NCBI GenBank assembly: GCA_019637875.1
Contig: JAHBUW010000002.1
Location: forward strand, 186,001 to 250,000
Length of the DNA stretch: 64,000 nt
Reading direction: 5' to 3'
Source of the DNA: Pseudobdellovibrionaceae bacterium
GTDB taxonomy: Bacteria > Bdellovibrionota > Bdellovibrionia > Bdellovibrionales > Bdellovibrionaceae
Each line of letters begins with the position of its first letter. Position 1 is the stretch's first letter. Under the pieces are notes generated by a model. The model did no database searches. It was not told where the DNA came from and saw only the letters and a list, made by a program, of their open reading frames with translations. This document shows, one piece after another, positions 26,581 to 36,721 of this stretch. The position numbers and the translations under genes were made by a program.

Positions 26581-27808
26581 GAATTCTCCGGTAAGCGACG
26601 CCGAGGGCCCGGGTCAGGCTCTGCTTCAGCTCATCGCCATCCAATTCGTCAACCAGACCCACCACGGAGCCCAGCGCGATCATCTCTTGCGCTTGCGCGC
26701 GCGGAATCCCCCGGCTGCGCAAATAGAAAACTTCGTCATCATTCAGCTGACCGATCGCCGACCCGTGCGTCGCCTTCACGTCGTCCGCGAAGATTTCGAG
26801 CTCGGGCTTCGAGTCGATTTCCGACCGATCGCTGAGCAATAAATTTTGATTCAATTGTTCGCTAGATGCCTTCTGCGCGTTCTTCTGGATGACGACCCGG
26901 CCGTTGAATACGGCTTGTGCGTCGGAACCCAAGATGCCTTTGTAAAGCTGACGTGTCTGCGACCCACCGACCGCGTGGTCGACCAGCGTGTGGAAGTCGA
27001 CCGTCTGCCCGGGGCCCACGAGGGAAATCCCGTTCAGCGTGACGTCGGCGCCCTCACCGTTCACGTGATAATCGACGTTCTGACGGGCGAGTGCGCCCCC
27101 CGCCGCGATATGCAAAACGCGCACTTGCGCGCGCGCCGCGACCACGAAGCGCGAACGCTGCACCATGAAGTCCGCCGCCGAAAGATTCTGCCACTGCGTC
27201 CACTGCAGTCGCGCGCCCGTCGCCACGTTGACCCGCACCTCGGGCTGCGCCCAGCAAGGATTTCGCAATCCCGCATTCACCGGACCACTGACGTGTTGTT
27301 CAAACACGTCGACGTCGGCGCCTTCCGCGACCTCGACCAAAGTTTGCGACGGCGCCCAGGTGGCACCGCCCACGGATTGCGAGATGTAAAGAAGCTGCAC
27401 TTGCCGTTTCGCCCCTTCAGCCACGCGCAGCCGTACGCCCCCGCCCCAGCGGGATTCATTCATGGAGTCGAAGTAGTCGACGACCAGAGTTTTCGCGGTC
27501 ACGCCTTCAATCGACGAAGCCCATTCGACCGGCGACAGCTCCGCCACGTCCGCAACGAGCGACAGCTCCCGTACGAACTGACCGTTCCAGAAAACGAAAA
27601 CCTCGCGCCCCGGCAGCGCATGATCGCGCACGAGCACGCGTGCAGCTTGCAGCTGCTCGGCCGTCGCGCCCCCCGCCGGAACCCATGCGGTTTCACGCAG
27701 GGCTTTCAAGTTGAGGTAACGGTAAGACTCCGTCCGGCGCTGGGGATATCCCAGGGCCTGGGCGCGGGCGAACGCGGTTTCACGGAGGGCGGCCAGACTC
27801 AAGCTCAT
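26573..27808 (-). CDS. sufD: Fe-S assembly scaffold subunit SufD
   Basis: 411 residues. C-terminal SufBD beta-helix core with the typical [40 protein letters not shown] and [16 protein letters not shown] segments. The N-terminal 150 residues are diverged, as usual for SufD. Partners with SufB and SufC. Four-base overlap with sufC. Confidence 0.95.
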   Translation of the reverse strand: MSLSLAALRETAFARAQALGYPQRRTESYRYLNLKALRETAWVPAGGATAEQLQAARVLVRDHALPGREVFVFWNGQFVRELSLVADVAELSPVEWASSIEGVTAKTLVVDYFDSMNESRWGGGVRLRVAEGAKRQVQLLYISQSVGGATWAPSQTLVEVAEGADVDVFEQHVSGPVNAGLRNPCWAQPEVRVNVATGARLQWTQWQNLSAADFMVQRSRFVVAARAQVRVLHIAAGGALARQNVDYHVNGEGADVTLNGISLVGPGQTVDFHTLVDHAVGGSQTRQLYKGILGSDAQAVFNGRVVIQKNAQKASSEQLNQNLLLSDRSEIDSKPELEIFADDVKATHGSAIGQLNDDEVFYLRSRGIPRAQAQEMIALGSVVGLVDELDGDELKQSLTRALGVAYRRIHE

Positions 27809-28596
27809 TGCTCGGCACCCGACGGCGGCGCCGTCTCACGCCCGCTAGGCACGAGCCAATCGTAGCCCTTCTTCTCAAGCTCGAGCGCGAGTTCGGGACC
27901 ACCGGTTTGAATGATCTGGCCATTCGCCAAAACGTGAACGAACTGGGGTTTGATGTAGTCCAAAAGCCGCTGGTAGTGCGTGATCAGAACGATCGCGTTG
28001 TTCTTCGACTTCAGACGGTTCACGCCTTCCGAAACCGTACGGAGAGCGTCGATATCCAATCCCGAATCGGTTTCGTCCAACAGTGCCAAGCGCGGTGACA
28101 GGACGGCCATCTGCAAGATTTCGTTCCGCTTCTTTTCTCCACCCGAGAAACCCACGTTCACGGGCCGCTCGATGTACTCCGGTTTCATCTGCACAATTTC
28201 CATCTTACGTTTCAGGATTGCGCGGAACTCTTCCTCGTTCAGCTCTTCCGATCCCTGGTGTTTCAAAATCGAGTTCAGCGAACTGTGCAGAAAATTGAAA
28301 TTCGAAACGCCGGGCACCTCGATCGGGTACTGGAAGGCGAGGAAGATACCCTCTTTCGCACGCTCATCCGGATCCATGTCCACGATGGACTTCATTTTGA
28401 AATTCACGTCGAACAAAACGTCGCCCGAGGTGATCTCGTAAGAGGGATGCCCCGCGATGACTTTCGAAAGCGAGCTTTTACCCGACCCGTTCGGCCCCAT
28501 GATGGCGTGGACCTCGCCAGGATTCACCTTCAGGTTGATCCCGTTCAAGATCTGCTTATCGCCCACTTTCGCTTTCAAATTCCGAATCTCTAACAT
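27805..28596 (-). CDS. sufC: Fe-S assembly ATPase SufC
   Basis: 263 residues, cytoplasmic ABC ATPase. Walker [17 protein letters not shown], signature [14 protein letters not shown], Walker [13 protein letters not shown] and switch His in [10 protein letters not shown]. Drives structural change in the SufB-SufD pair. The gap to sufB is 39 bases. Confidence 0.97.
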   Translation of the reverse strand: MLEIRNLKAKVGDKQILNGINLKVNPGEVHAIMGPNGSGKSSLSKVIAGHPSYEITSGDVLFDVNFKMKSIVDMDPDERAKEGIFLAFQYPIEVPGVSNFNFLHSSLNSILKHQGSEELNEEEFRAILKRKMEIVQMKPEYIERPVNVGFSGGEKKRNEILQMAVLSPRLALLDETDSGLDIDALRTVSEGVNRLKSKNNAIVLITHYQRLLDYIKPQFVHVLANGQIIQTGGPELALELEKKGYDWLVPSGRETAPPSGAEQ

Positions 28597-28635
28597 GACA
28601 TCTATCCTTTGCGCGGCCCTTCGGGCCGCCCCTGA

Positions 28636-30105
28636 CTAACCGACCGAATTCTCGAGTTTCATTTCGATGAGTTTGACCGCTTCCACGGCGAACTCGAGAG
28701 GCAATTCCTTGAAGACTTCCTTACAGAATCCGTTCACCAGCATCGAAATCGAGGCCTCCATATCGAGACCGCGCGATTGCAGGTAGAAGATCTGGTCTTC
28801 CGAAATCCGCGACGTCGAGGCTTCGTGCTCGAGAACCGCGGATTTATTTTTGACTTCGATGTACGGATAAGTTTTCGCCGCCGAATTTTCCCCCACCAGC
28901 ATCGAGTCGCACTGCGAGTAGTTCCGTGCATTGTCCGCCGAGGGCATGATCTTGACCTGACCGCGGTACGCGTTCACCGAATGGCCGGTCGAAATCCCTT
29001 TCGAGATGATCGTGGACTTGGTGTTTTTCCCCACGTGGATCATCTTCGTACCGGTGTCGGCTTGCATGTAGTCGTGAGTCAAGGCGACGGAATAAAACGC
29101 GCCTTCGCTGTCATCGCCATGCAGAACGACGCTCGGGTACTTCCAAGTGATCGCCGAGCCCGATTCGACTTGCGTCCACGAGATCTTCGAGCGCGCGCCC
29201 GAACACTTGCCACGTTTCGTGACGAAGTTGTAGATCCCGCCTTTTCCGTTCTTGTCACCCGTATACCAATTCTGCACCGTGGAGTATTTGATCTCGGCAT
29301 CGTCCAAAGCGATCAGCTCGACGACCGCCGCATGCAATTGATTCTCGTCCCGCTGGGGCGCCGTGCAGCCCTCGAGGTAGTTCACGAACGCACCTTCGTC
29401 GCAAACGATCAACGTGCGCTCGAACTGACCGGTTTCCGACGCATTGATACGGAAGTAAGTCGAAAGGTCGATCGGGCAACGCACGCCTTTCGGCACGTAC
29501 ACGAAAGAGCCGTCCGTGAAGACGGCCGAATTCAAAGCCGCGTAGTAGTTGTCGGCCACGGGCACGACCGATCCCATATATTTCTTCACGAGCTCGGGAT
29601 ACTTGTGGACCGCTTCCGAAATCGAGCAGAACACGACGCCCGCTTTTTCCAGAACTTCGTTATTCGTCTGACCGATCGAAACGGAATCAAAAACGACGTC
29701 AACCGCAATCCCCGAGATCCGTTTCTGTTCTTGCAGCGGGATTCCCAGACGCTCGAACGTTTTCAATAACTCGGGATCCAGATCGTCCATGGACTTCGGG
29801 TTCTCGGGTTTATGTTTCGGCGCGGAGTAATAGCGCAGATCTTGAAAATCGATGGGGGGATAGCTGAGGTCGGCCCATTCCGGCGTACTCATCTTCTGCC
29901 ACATGCGGTACGCCTTCAGGCGAAACTCCAAAAGCCACTCGGGTTCGTTCTTTTTCGCCGAGATCCAACGGATGATCTCTTCGTTCAAACCTTTCGGGGC
30001 CTGATCGACTTCGATCTCGGTCACGAAACCGTGTTTATACTCCATGCTCGAGTCGAGGGGACTCGACACGGTGGACTCTGCGGAAGCGTTTTTCACTTCA
30101 GACAT
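28636..30105 (-). CDS. sufB: Fe-S assembly scaffold subunit SufB
   Basis: 489 residues. Beta-helix core with [40 protein letters not shown] and [20 protein letters not shown], which hold the cysteine and glutamate used in cluster building. The ATG at 30105 overlaps the rrf2 stop by eight bases and has a GGGGGCGG six bases before it; ten further upstream codons belong to the rrf2 gene. Confidence 0.97.
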   Translation of the reverse strand: MSEVKNASAESTVSSPLDSSMEYKHGFVTEIEVDQAPKGLNEEIIRWISAKKNEPEWLLEFRLKAYRMWQKMSTPEWADLSYPPIDFQDLRYYSAPKHKPENPKSMDDLDPELLKTFERLGIPLQEQKRISGIAVDVVFDSVSIGQTNNEVLEKAGVVFCSISEAVHKYPELVKKYMGSVVPVADNYYAALNSAVFTDGSFVYVPKGVRCPIDLSTYFRINASETGQFERTLIVCDEGAFVNYLEGCTAPQRDENQLHAAVVELIALDDAEIKYSTVQNWYTGDKNGKGGIYNFVTKRGKCSGARSKISWTQVESGSAITWKYPSVVLHGDDSEGAFYSVALTHDYMQADTGTKMIHVGKNTKSTIISKGISTGHSVNAYRGQVKIMPSADNARNYSQCDSMLVGENSAAKTYPYIEVKNKSAVLEHEASTSRISEDQIFYLQSRGLDMEASISMLVNGFCKEVFKELPLEFAVEAVKLIEMKLENSVG

Positions 30106-30541
30106 GGGTGACCGCCCCCAACGTCGTTTTCTCAACGCGCTGGAAGAGAACGTCTTGCACGCTCAACGCGCGATAGAACTCGTTCAGTTTTTGATTCAGA
30201 TTTTGGATCGGCGACATGATGTTGCACGAGCCCTGGATTTCGCAGGCCTCGTTTTTCTGCAGACACTTCGCGATCTCGACCGGTCCCTGGAGCAAAGTGA
30301 CCAGATCGTGCATCGTCACTTTCGAAAGATCCCGCGTGATTTGGTAACCGCCCTGCGCACCCTGCTCGGCGCGAAGGATGGATTTCTGCGCGAGCAGTTG
30401 AAGCACGCGCGCCATCACGTCAAAGGGAGCGTGCACGGAATCGGCGACCTCTTTCGCGGAGGTCAATTCGCCGGGCCGCTTCAGGCTCATCACCTTCAGC
30501 GCCATCAACGCGTATTCGATCTTTCGTTGAACCTTAATCAT
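30098..30541 (-). CDS. Rrf2-family Fe-S-sensing regulator (IscR/SufR-like)
   Basis: 147 residues. Winged helix ([20 protein letters not shown] then [20 protein letters not shown]) followed by three cysteines in [14 protein letters not shown] (C-x6-C-x5-C), close to the C-x5-C-x5-C that binds a 2Fe-2S cluster in IscR. It is the first gene of the suf operon, so it likely represses it when Fe-S supply is adequate. The ATG at 30541 fits the family start; the longer frame runs through the promoter region. Confidence 0.92.
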   Translation of the reverse strand: MIKVQRKIEYALMALKVMSLKRPGELTSAKEVADSVHAPFDVMARVLQLLAQKSILRAEQGAQGGYQITRDLSKVTMHDLVTLLQGPVEIAKCLQKNEACEIQGSCNIMSPIQNLNQKLNEFYRALSVQDVLFQRVEKTTLGAVTHV

Positions 30542-30585
30542 TGGGGCTGGAATTAAATGAAATCCAATTGAAAGTCCACATCCAA

Positions 30586-30606
30586 ATACGACTATTTTTA
30601 TCGTAT
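30586..30606. promoter_or_regulatory. Candidate Rrf2-family operator in the suf-osmC gap
   Basis: ATACGA (30586-30591) and TCGTAT (30601-30606) form an inverted repeat around the A/T-rich core CTATTTTTA, 45 bases before the regulator ATG. The general look (ATA...GACT, A/T centre, TAT) recalls IscR-type sites. A second pair, GGAC/GTCC, lies at about 30612-30624. Placement would allow control of suf and perhaps osmC. Confidence 0.45.
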
Positions 30607-30744
30607 ATCGACGGACCGAGAGTCCAGTTCGGCCACATAACTCCCTTGAAACACTGGGAAATAATGCCATTTTGACGGGCAACAAAGGCCGGAGTTGCAC
30701 AGGACCTTTCCTCCAGAGCAGGATAAAACCCATTTGGAGGACCC

Positions 30745-31158
30745 ATGGTGCAAATGAAAGTCGATTACCAAGGCGAGAAGCTCTGTCAGCTGACCCACGG
30801 CCCGTCGGGCAGCCAGATTCAGACCGACGCCCCCACCGATAACGGCGGGAAGGGTTCCCGCTTTTCACCCACCGATCTGATGGGCGCGGCCTTGGGCTCA
30901 TGCATCCTGACGACCATGGATATTCTCGCGCAAAAGGAAGGTCGAAAAATCAATCTGCAGGGCGCCCTCGCGGAGGTCGGTAAAGAGATGTCGGGCCCGC
31001 CCCGCCGGATCAGCCGCCTGCAAGTGAAGATCACGATGCCCAAGGGAATCGCCGCGGCCGACCGCGCTTTCCTCAATGAAGTCGTGCACGCCTGTCCCGT
31101 CGCCCGCAGCCTGCACCCCGATCTGAAGATCGACGCGCAAGTCGTCTATCCCGACTGA
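30745..31158 (+). CDS. OsmC/Ohr-family peroxidase
   Basis: 137 residues. The two reactive cysteines are in FSPTDLMGAALGSCILTTMD and VVHACPVARSLHP, as in OsmC-type thiol peroxidases that reduce organic hydroperoxides. GGAGG lies just before the ATG. Divergent from the suf operon; oxidative damage to Fe-S clusters makes the pairing sensible. A CTGTCAG/CTGACAG hairpin (31168-31185) follows it. Confidence 0.9.
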   Translation: MVQMKVDYQGEKLCQLTHGPSGSQIQTDAPTDNGGKGSRFSPTDLMGAALGSCILTTMDILAQKEGRKINLQGALAEVGKEMSGPPRRISRLQVKITMPKGIAAADRAFLNEVVHACPVARSLHPDLKIDAQVVYPD

Positions 31159-31223
31159 AAATTCCCCCTGTCAGCGGACTGACAGTCGCGCGCGGGACCG
31201 TCTTTGAGGGAAACTGGGGCTTC

Positions 31224-31988
31224 ATGCGTGAAGCCCGGATCGTTCTTTTCTTGCTGATGTTCACCCACGCCCTGCACGCGGCGGCGTTCACGCACGCGAG
31301 CCCGAGCGCCGAAATTCTGCGACCCGGTCAAGTGGCGTTCCAACCGTATCCGGGTTCAAATCCGATTCAAGACTACGCCTTTCTGACGAACTCGCTCTCT
31401 GTGGGCGTCTTCAACGGCTGGGAGATCGGTACCGTGCCGATCATGTGGCAATCGACCGACGAGTATTCGCTGCGCAACTTCAACTGGAAAAGCCGTTTGT
31501 GGCGTTCGCCGGAATGGGCCGTCGCGTGGGGCACGCAGCATTTGTTCTACGAATCGAAAGGGAAGACGCGCGAACACTACGACAATTTCCGCGTCGACCA
31601 GATCGGCATCGGCGTGGAGTATCGCCCTCTCGGCTCGCGCTTCCAATTCCGCTACAACATCGCGACATCGCAGATGATGATCCAAGGACTCACCCTAATG
31701 CGCTTGTCCGACGGCACGAGCCTGAAAATGTCGACTTGGTATGTGCCGGGCGGCGTGGATCACTATCTGGACATCGGTTACGCCGCTTCGGACACCAACT
31801 TCTGGATCCTGGGACTGACCCAGAACCACGATTGGCTTTCGGGATTGGGTAGCCGGGACAAAGCCGCCTACGGAGCGGGGCTCTCGCACGCCTGGAAAAT
31901 CAAAGGCCGCTTCCTCAGCGGCCTTTCTTTGGGTTTCCATCTCCGAGAGCGCTCGGGTCCGAAAGCCCTGATGTCCGTTGTCTTCTAA
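31224..31988 (+). CDS. Exported beta-rich protein, probably outer membrane
   Basis: 254 residues with a signal peptide ending near ALHAA. Alternating strands rich in aromatic and glycine residues (SLSVGVFNGWEIGTVPIMW, GIGVEYRPLGSRFQFRYN, YLDIGYAASDTNFWILGLT) and a terminal Phe (SVVF) suggest a small beta-barrel. No family recognised. Convergent with the haem-motif lipoprotein, two bases apart. Confidence 0.7.
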   Translation: MREARIVLFLLMFTHALHAAAFTHASPSAEILRPGQVAFQPYPGSNPIQDYAFLTNSLSVGVFNGWEIGTVPIMWQSTDEYSLRNFNWKSRLWRSPEWAVAWGTQHLFYESKGKTREHYDNFRVDQIGIGVEYRPLGSRFQFRYNIATSQMMIQGLTLMRLSDGTSLKMSTWYVPGGVDHYLDIGYAASDTNFWILGLTQNHDWLSGLGSRDKAAYGAGLSHAWKIKGRFLSGLSLGFHLRERSGPKALMSVVF

Positions 31989-31990
31989 AA

Positions 31991-33709
31991 CTACTCGATC
32001 TTCAAGTAATCGTCGTCGGTGAATTTCGGCAAGATCGGCACTTGTTTGAAGACATCATCAAACTCAAACTTGAACTGGCCCAGCGCCATGATCGCGACTT
32101 CCGCGATGATGCTGCCATGGAAGTTACCGTTGTAACGACTTTCGATTCGGGGCGCGTTCAAGAGCAAACGCTCATAGCTCACGGCCCGATTCGAACAAGC
32201 GGCGTCGTACTGGGGATAGACCGAGTTGTAGTACTCGTTATAAAGCTCGCTGTTGACCGTCGCGACCGCGCGGGCATCGCGCGTGTTGTGATAGATGTTC
32301 GGCCAGAAATGCTTCAACCGATTGATCGCCGTGTCGTTGAGCGCCTTTTCATAGTCCGCACGCGACCCCAAATAGTAGTCGGTATCGATTGTCTGCAACC
32401 GCTGCCAGTACCAGTCCTGCCCTGCGGGCTTACCCTCTTCGCAGTGCCGGTTCGATGAATTCCGCAACGAACCCAATCCCATCTGAATCGATGCGGAACT
32501 GGTGATCTGCAAATTGTGCAGCGAACCGTTCGTGATGTTCACGTAAGAGATCGGACCATAAATATAAACCGAGCCCGTGACGTACAAACGGCAACCATTG
32601 TGCGTGCGGATTTTCGCATTCTTCAAAAGCAGGCGTCCGTTGATCATCAAATCGCCGTCGCACTCCAAGGTGTTGTCGACCTCGAAGTACTTTCCGGCGT
32701 CACGCAGTCCGCGCAAGCCCAAGGCTCCCGCCGCCGCATCTTTTTCGTAAATGAAATTGGATTGGCCGGACACCCAATTGAACGCGCCGCGAATGCGACT
32801 CGCGGTCGGGGCCCCGATGTAGACTTTCGACTTCTCGGTCACGATGGCGCTCGCGGTTCCGGTCTTGGGCGAGGCCGCGAAACGATGCTCCAAATAGCCC
32901 TTCAGCGTCGATACGCCGGTCTTGTCTTTCGCATCCTGCACGGGCAAAACCGCATTCTTCGGGATGAAAACCTGCTGACCCGCCTTCAACTGAAGGTTCG
33001 CCCAGTTCCCTATACGAGTTGCACCTTCTTTACTCTTGGTGAAGGCTTCGAAGTCACCGTAGGTACTTCCCAGGTTCCACGAATAACCCGAGGTATTCAC
33101 GTTGCGCGCGAAGAAAAATCCCGAACCGTATCCCATATCGGTCACGATATTCGAGCGAACGTCCGCGTGACACATCACGCAGCCCGCACCGCGAACCGCG
33201 AGCGCCGGCTGGAAGTGGTTCAGCGAGTTGCCGACGTCGATTTTGACCTCGACGGAGCTTTTCAAGACGCCCTTGTCATCCAGAGCGTAAAGCCAAATCA
33301 CTAAAGTCCCACGGTAGCCAATCTCCGGAACGAAACGAAGCGCGAAAGTTTGGGGATCGAGGATCTCGACGCTTCCCTTATCCGGAATATCGAGCGTGTT
33401 CTTGTCCGAGTTGTTGGCGAGGCTGATGTGATAAGGATCTTTCACGCCGTCGTAGGGCGCGCTCCAATCCTTCGGCGTATTCATTTCGGTGCGAATCGTG
33501 TGCGTCAGCAGATCGAAAGGTTTTGTGGGATCCACGGGACAATCCGACGGCGGAGCACATTCCTGCGGATCTACGGGGCGCCCCGTCTCGTCCGTTCCCG
33601 CGACGAATGATTTCGGCGCACAGTTTTGAAACGAGAATAAAATCACGGGCACGATTGCCATCACGAGCACGAAATGCCCAGCCAGTGTTCGCAAGGTGTT
33701 TTTTCTCAA
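31991..33709 (-). CDS. FQNC lipoprotein with a c-type haem motif and beta-helix-like region
   Basis: 572 residues. The TTG start is supported by AAGGGG five bases before it. Lipobox FSFQNC gives lipidated Cys30. Residues about 105-160 resemble a beta-sandwich. A single haem-binding CVMCH (177-181) follows in RGAGCVMCHADVRSN. Residues about 340-420 have repeated short strands with gaps (GDLMINGRLLLKNAKI, GCRLYVTGSVYIYGPI) like a beta-helix or bactofilin-type fold. The C-terminal 150 residues are unknown. It would be a periplasm-facing or surface protein able to bind one haem. I cannot assign a pathway. Confidence 0.72.
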   Translation of the reverse strand: MRKNTLRTLAGHFVLVMAIVPVILFSFQNCAPKSFVAGTDETGRPVDPQECAPPSDCPVDPTKPFDLLTHTIRTEMNTPKDWSAPYDGVKDPYHISLANNSDKNTLDIPDKGSVEILDPQTFALRFVPEIGYRGTLVIWLYALDDKGVLKSSVEVKIDVGNSLNHFQPALAVRGAGCVMCHADVRSNIVTDMGYGSGFFFARNVNTSGYSWNLGSTYGDFEAFTKSKEGATRIGNWANLQLKAGQQVFIPKNAVLPVQDAKDKTGVSTLKGYLEHRFAASPKTGTASAIVTEKSKVYIGAPTASRIRGAFNWVSGQSNFIYEKDAAAGALGLRGLRDAGKYFEVDNTLECDGDLMINGRLLLKNAKIRTHNGCRLYVTGSVYIYGPISYVNITNGSLHNLQITSSASIQMGLGSLRNSSNRHCEEGKPAGQDWYWQRLQTIDTDYYLGSRADYEKALNDTAINRLKHFWPNIYHNTRDARAVATVNSELYNEYYNSVYPQYDAACSNRAVSYERLLLNAPRIESRYNGNFHGSIIAEVAIMALGQFKFEFDDVFKQVPILPKFTDDDYLKIE

Positions 33710-33870
33710 GCTGTCCCCTTCGGACGATCCCGGTCGCCCTACCCCTATGATCGGAATATTCTTGAGTTTTCAAAAGAAAAAGCCCCCGATTTCCCATTCT
33801 GAGACGCTGACGCGCTCCCCGTGCGCCCATCTCCTTGACAGTCGCCCATGATCTCTCTGATTTAGAGGGC

Positions 33871-34647
33871 ATGCGATTCTTCATGCTGGTCTTTGGCCTG
33901 ATTGCGACAATGGCGGTGATTTACTTCGTGGTCCTGTTCTGGGGCCTGGGAAGAACTCTCCAAAAATTCGAACACCCCTTCGCAAAGTTGGAAAAGCCCC
34001 AAGCCGCAGTGCCATGGGATTCCGAAATTTGGACGACGGCCACGGAAGCGCAGAAAGCACGCGTGATTTTGTGGGTCGATGTTTACCGCTCTAAAGATGG
34101 GCAACTGCGCGCATTGCCTTCCCGCTTGCGTCCCGATGCGCAGGACGTGCTGCCGAAAGAGATCGGCGACGAAGGACGCAACCTGAAAGAGCTGCTGACC
34201 GAATTCACCGACCGACCCATCATCTTGAACGTCCTTTCCAGTGTTGATCGCATCGATACCCAGGTGAACGACGAACTCGCGGACCTGAAACTCCCGCGCG
34301 TGCTCGTCCAGTCCGAATACGATAACGTGATGCTCTCCATTAAAAGGCTTCAGCCCATGTGGATCTATGGGACATCGGCCAGCGACCGCGTGCGCTGGAA
34401 TATGTTCGTGTCACTGGGACTCGCGCCCGCCGTGAATTTCACCGGTGATATCTACGTGACCCCTCTTCACGTCCGCAACTTACCCGCGATGAATGCGGGC
34501 ATCTTAGCCGAAGTGAATCGCCGCGGATTGATGTTGTTGATGGGTCCATTGTCCACCGTTGACGAGGTTCGGCAAGCGCAAGCGTTCCATCCGAACATTT
34601 TTTTCGTTACAAGCAGCGAAGCGTTCACTGCCTTGCCCGGTTTTTAG
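33871..34647 (+). CDS. Membrane-anchored GDPD-like protein with weak active site
   Basis: 258 residues. An N-terminal membrane helix (FFMLVFGLIATMAVIYFVVL), then a fold resembling glycerophosphodiester phosphodiesterases: VILWVDVYRSKDGQLRALPS matches the GxELDVxxTKDGxxVxxHD strand, but the His that starts acid-base chemistry is not there and the metal-binding Glu is changed. Later strands (PIILNVLSS, LVQSEYDNVMLSIKRLQP) follow the TIM-barrel order. The ATG at 33871 has an SD placed close to it; a TTG at 33835 is also possible. Function unclear. Confidence 0.6.
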   Translation: MRFFMLVFGLIATMAVIYFVVLFWGLGRTLQKFEHPFAKLEKPQAAVPWDSEIWTTATEAQKARVILWVDVYRSKDGQLRALPSRLRPDAQDVLPKEIGDEGRNLKELLTEFTDRPIILNVLSSVDRIDTQVNDELADLKLPRVLVQSEYDNVMLSIKRLQPMWIYGTSASDRVRWNMFVSLGLAPAVNFTGDIYVTPLHVRNLPAMNAGILAEVNRRGLMLLMGPLSTVDEVRQAQAFHPNIFFVTSSEAFTALPGF

Positions 34648-34741
34648 TTCGGTTTTACGAAACCCATATTGGCACTGGGCCACGAGCCAAATTCTCGGGT
34701 TTTCATTGCCATCACCAGTGGCAAGTCTTAGGCTTTTGGCT

Positions 34742-35479
34742 ATGAATTTCGCATACGCCGCACCCGTGCAGTCGCAAGCCGCTACTCAAACTCAAGCCGC
34801 CGTCGAATGGGGAATCTGGAGCGCCGTTTGGAACGCCAGCCCCATCGTACAGCTGACGCTTCTCGGACTGATCTTCCTGTCAGTTCTGTGCTGGGCCGTC
34901 GCCATTTCGAAGTTCCAGCAGATCCGCCGCATGACGGAAGGTAACGAAGCCTTCTTGAAACGTTTCTGGAAAGCGAACTCGCTCGACGAGTTGAATGCGG
35001 ACGCCGAGGACATGGCGAAGATCAGCACGGTCGCGCGCGTTTTCAAAGCAGGCTTCGGCGAACTGCAAAAACTGGCGAATAACAAAAGCGGCGGCGTCTC
35101 GAGCCATCTTTCCGGTTCAGACAATTTGGAACGCGCGCTTCGCAAAGCCAGCGGCCAAGAGATCTCGGCCATGGAGTCGCGCCTGACGATCCTCGCCACC
35201 ACGGGTTCGACCGGCCCCTTCGTCGGACTGTTCGGGACCGTCTGGGGAATCATGAACTCGTTCCACAAGATCGGCGCCAGCGGATCGGCCAGTCTGGCGG
35301 TCGTCGCCCCCGGAATCTCCGAGGCCCTCTTCGCCACCGCCATCGGTCTGATCGCGGCCATTCCCGCCGTCGTGCTTTACAACCACTTCGTCGCGCAGAT
35401 CCGCCGCGAGGAAGAAGAGCTCGCGAATTTCTCGACCGATTTTCTGAACATCGCCAAACGCAACTTCTTCAAGGACTGA
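34742..35479 (+). CDS. tolQ: TolQ/ExbB-family proton channel protein
   Basis: 245 residues with three membrane helices. TM1 is at about 35-57 (SPIVQLTLLGLIFLSVLCWA). The conserved TGSTGPFVGLFGTVWGIMNS and SEALFATAIGLIAAIPAVVLYN mark the channel helices. With TolR it uses the proton gradient to drive TolA across the envelope during constriction. A longer upstream frame lies within the GDPD-like gene and is not used. Six bases to tolR. Confidence 0.93.
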   Translation: MNFAYAAPVQSQAATQTQAAVEWGIWSAVWNASPIVQLTLLGLIFLSVLCWAVAISKFQQIRRMTEGNEAFLKRFWKANSLDELNADAEDMAKISTVARVFKAGFGELQKLANNKSGGVSSHLSGSDNLERALRKASGQEISAMESRLTILATTGSTGPFVGLFGTVWGIMNSFHKIGASGSASLAVVAPGISEALFATAIGLIAAIPAVVLYNHFVAQIRREEEELANFSTDFLNIAKRNFFKD

Positions 35480-35485
35480 TCGCTC

Positions 35486-35911
35486 ATGGGAATGTCCGGC
35501 GGAAATCAAGGATCGAAAAAAAGCCGCATGACGATCAGCGAGATCAACGTCACCCCGCTCGTGGACGTGATGTTGGTTCTACTGATCATGTTCATGGTGA
35601 CCGCGCCGATGATGCAGCAAGGGATCGACGTAGACTTACCGAAGACCGCGGCGTCGGGCGTGGCGGCCTCGCAGGAACCCATGGTTCTGGTGATCTCGGC
35701 CGACCGCAAACTCAGCATCGCGAAACGCAATATCCCTTCGGACCAATTGCGGGCGCGTTTGACCGGAATTTTCGAGACCCGCAAAGACAAAGCGCTCTAC
35801 ATCCAGGCCGATCGCCGGGTGGACTACGGCTTCGTCGCCGAAACCATGGCGGAAGTGCGCGCGGCGGGAATCACCAATGTGGGATTGATCACCTTACCTA
35901 GGAATCAGTAG
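35486..35911 (+). CDS. tolR: TolR/ExbD-family protein
   Basis: 141 residues. One N-terminal helix holds the proton-carrying Asp (VTPLVDVMLVLLIMFMVTAP), then the periplasmic domain with DVDLPKT and YIQADRRVDYGFVAETM. Normal length. Confidence 0.93.
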   Translation: MGMSGGNQGSKKSRMTISEINVTPLVDVMLVLLIMFMVTAPMMQQGIDVDLPKTAASGVAASQEPMVLVISADRKLSIAKRNIPSDQLRARLTGIFETRKDKALYIQADRRVDYGFVAETMAEVRAAGITNVGLITLPRNQ

Positions 35912-35915
35912 GTCG

Positions 35916-36707
35916 ATGACGGAAGCCACGCCGAACGATTCATTCCAAAGATACGTTCTGCTGTCACTGGGACTGCACGTCTCGATCGTTTTGCTTTTCA
36001 CGGTCCGCATGGTCGTTTTTCCCAGCGAACCCGTCGTTTTCCAATCGGCCTTGCGCGTGGATTTAGTCGCGCTTCCGGATAAGATCCAAACTCCCGCGCC
36101 CGCAGCCCCGGTCCCGGCGCCCGCCGCCAGCGAGCCCGCCGCGGCGAAACCCGAGCCGAAGAAATCCACGCCACCGCCGAAGGTGGAAGAGAACACCGTG
36201 AACCTGAATCCGCCCAAGCCGGACGCGAAGGCGGCCCCCAAGGTGGACAATAAAAAAATCGAAAAGCAGCAAGACGCCGCCATCAACCGCCTGAAGCAAC
36301 AGTCCGCCCTTGATCGTCTGGAGCGGGACTTCCGCGAGGCCGAGGCGAACAAAGTGCGCGAGGCCGCGCGGACCTTCAAGGGCAACGCCATTTCCAAAGG
36401 CAGCGAACTCACCGGTATCGCGCAGCTCGAGCACGATGAATACGTCGCGGCGGTCGAACGTCACGTGCGCTCGAAGTGGGAGCTTCCGCAATGGCTGGCG
36501 AATAAAGATCTGAAAGCCCAAGTCCGCGTGAAGTTTGACGAACGTGGAAATGTCATCGGTAAACAATTGGTGCGATCGAGCGGTAACCCCGCTTTCGACG
36601 AAGTCGTGATGGACACCGTCACGAAAGCTTCGCCGGCCCCCGCACCGCCCGAAAAATTCGTTCGCCTTTTGGCGAACGAGGGGATCCTGTTCGGATTCCC
36701 GGAATAA
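35916..36707 (+). CDS. tolA: TolA/TonB-family energy transducer
   Basis: 263 residues. N-terminal membrane helix ([20 protein letters not shown]), a Pro/Ala/Lys-rich span (about 55-110), a charged helix, and a C-terminal TonB-type domain ([19 protein letters not shown] then [13 protein letters not shown] and [14 protein letters not shown]). Position between tolR and tolB points to TolA rather than a nutrient-uptake TonB. Five bases after tolR. Confidence 0.88.
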   Translation: MTEATPNDSFQRYVLLSLGLHVSIVLLFTVRMVVFPSEPVVFQSALRVDLVALPDKIQTPAPAAPVPAPAASEPAAAKPEPKKSTPPPKVEENTVNLNPPKPDAKAAPKVDNKKIEKQQDAAINRLKQQSALDRLERDFREAEANKVREAARTFKGNAISKGSELTGIAQLEHDEYVAAVERHVRSKWELPQWLANKDLKAQVRVKFDERGNVIGKQLVRSSGNPAFDEVVMDTVTKASPAPAPPEKFVRLLANEGILFGFPE

Positions 36708-36721
36708 CACGGAGGTTTCGT

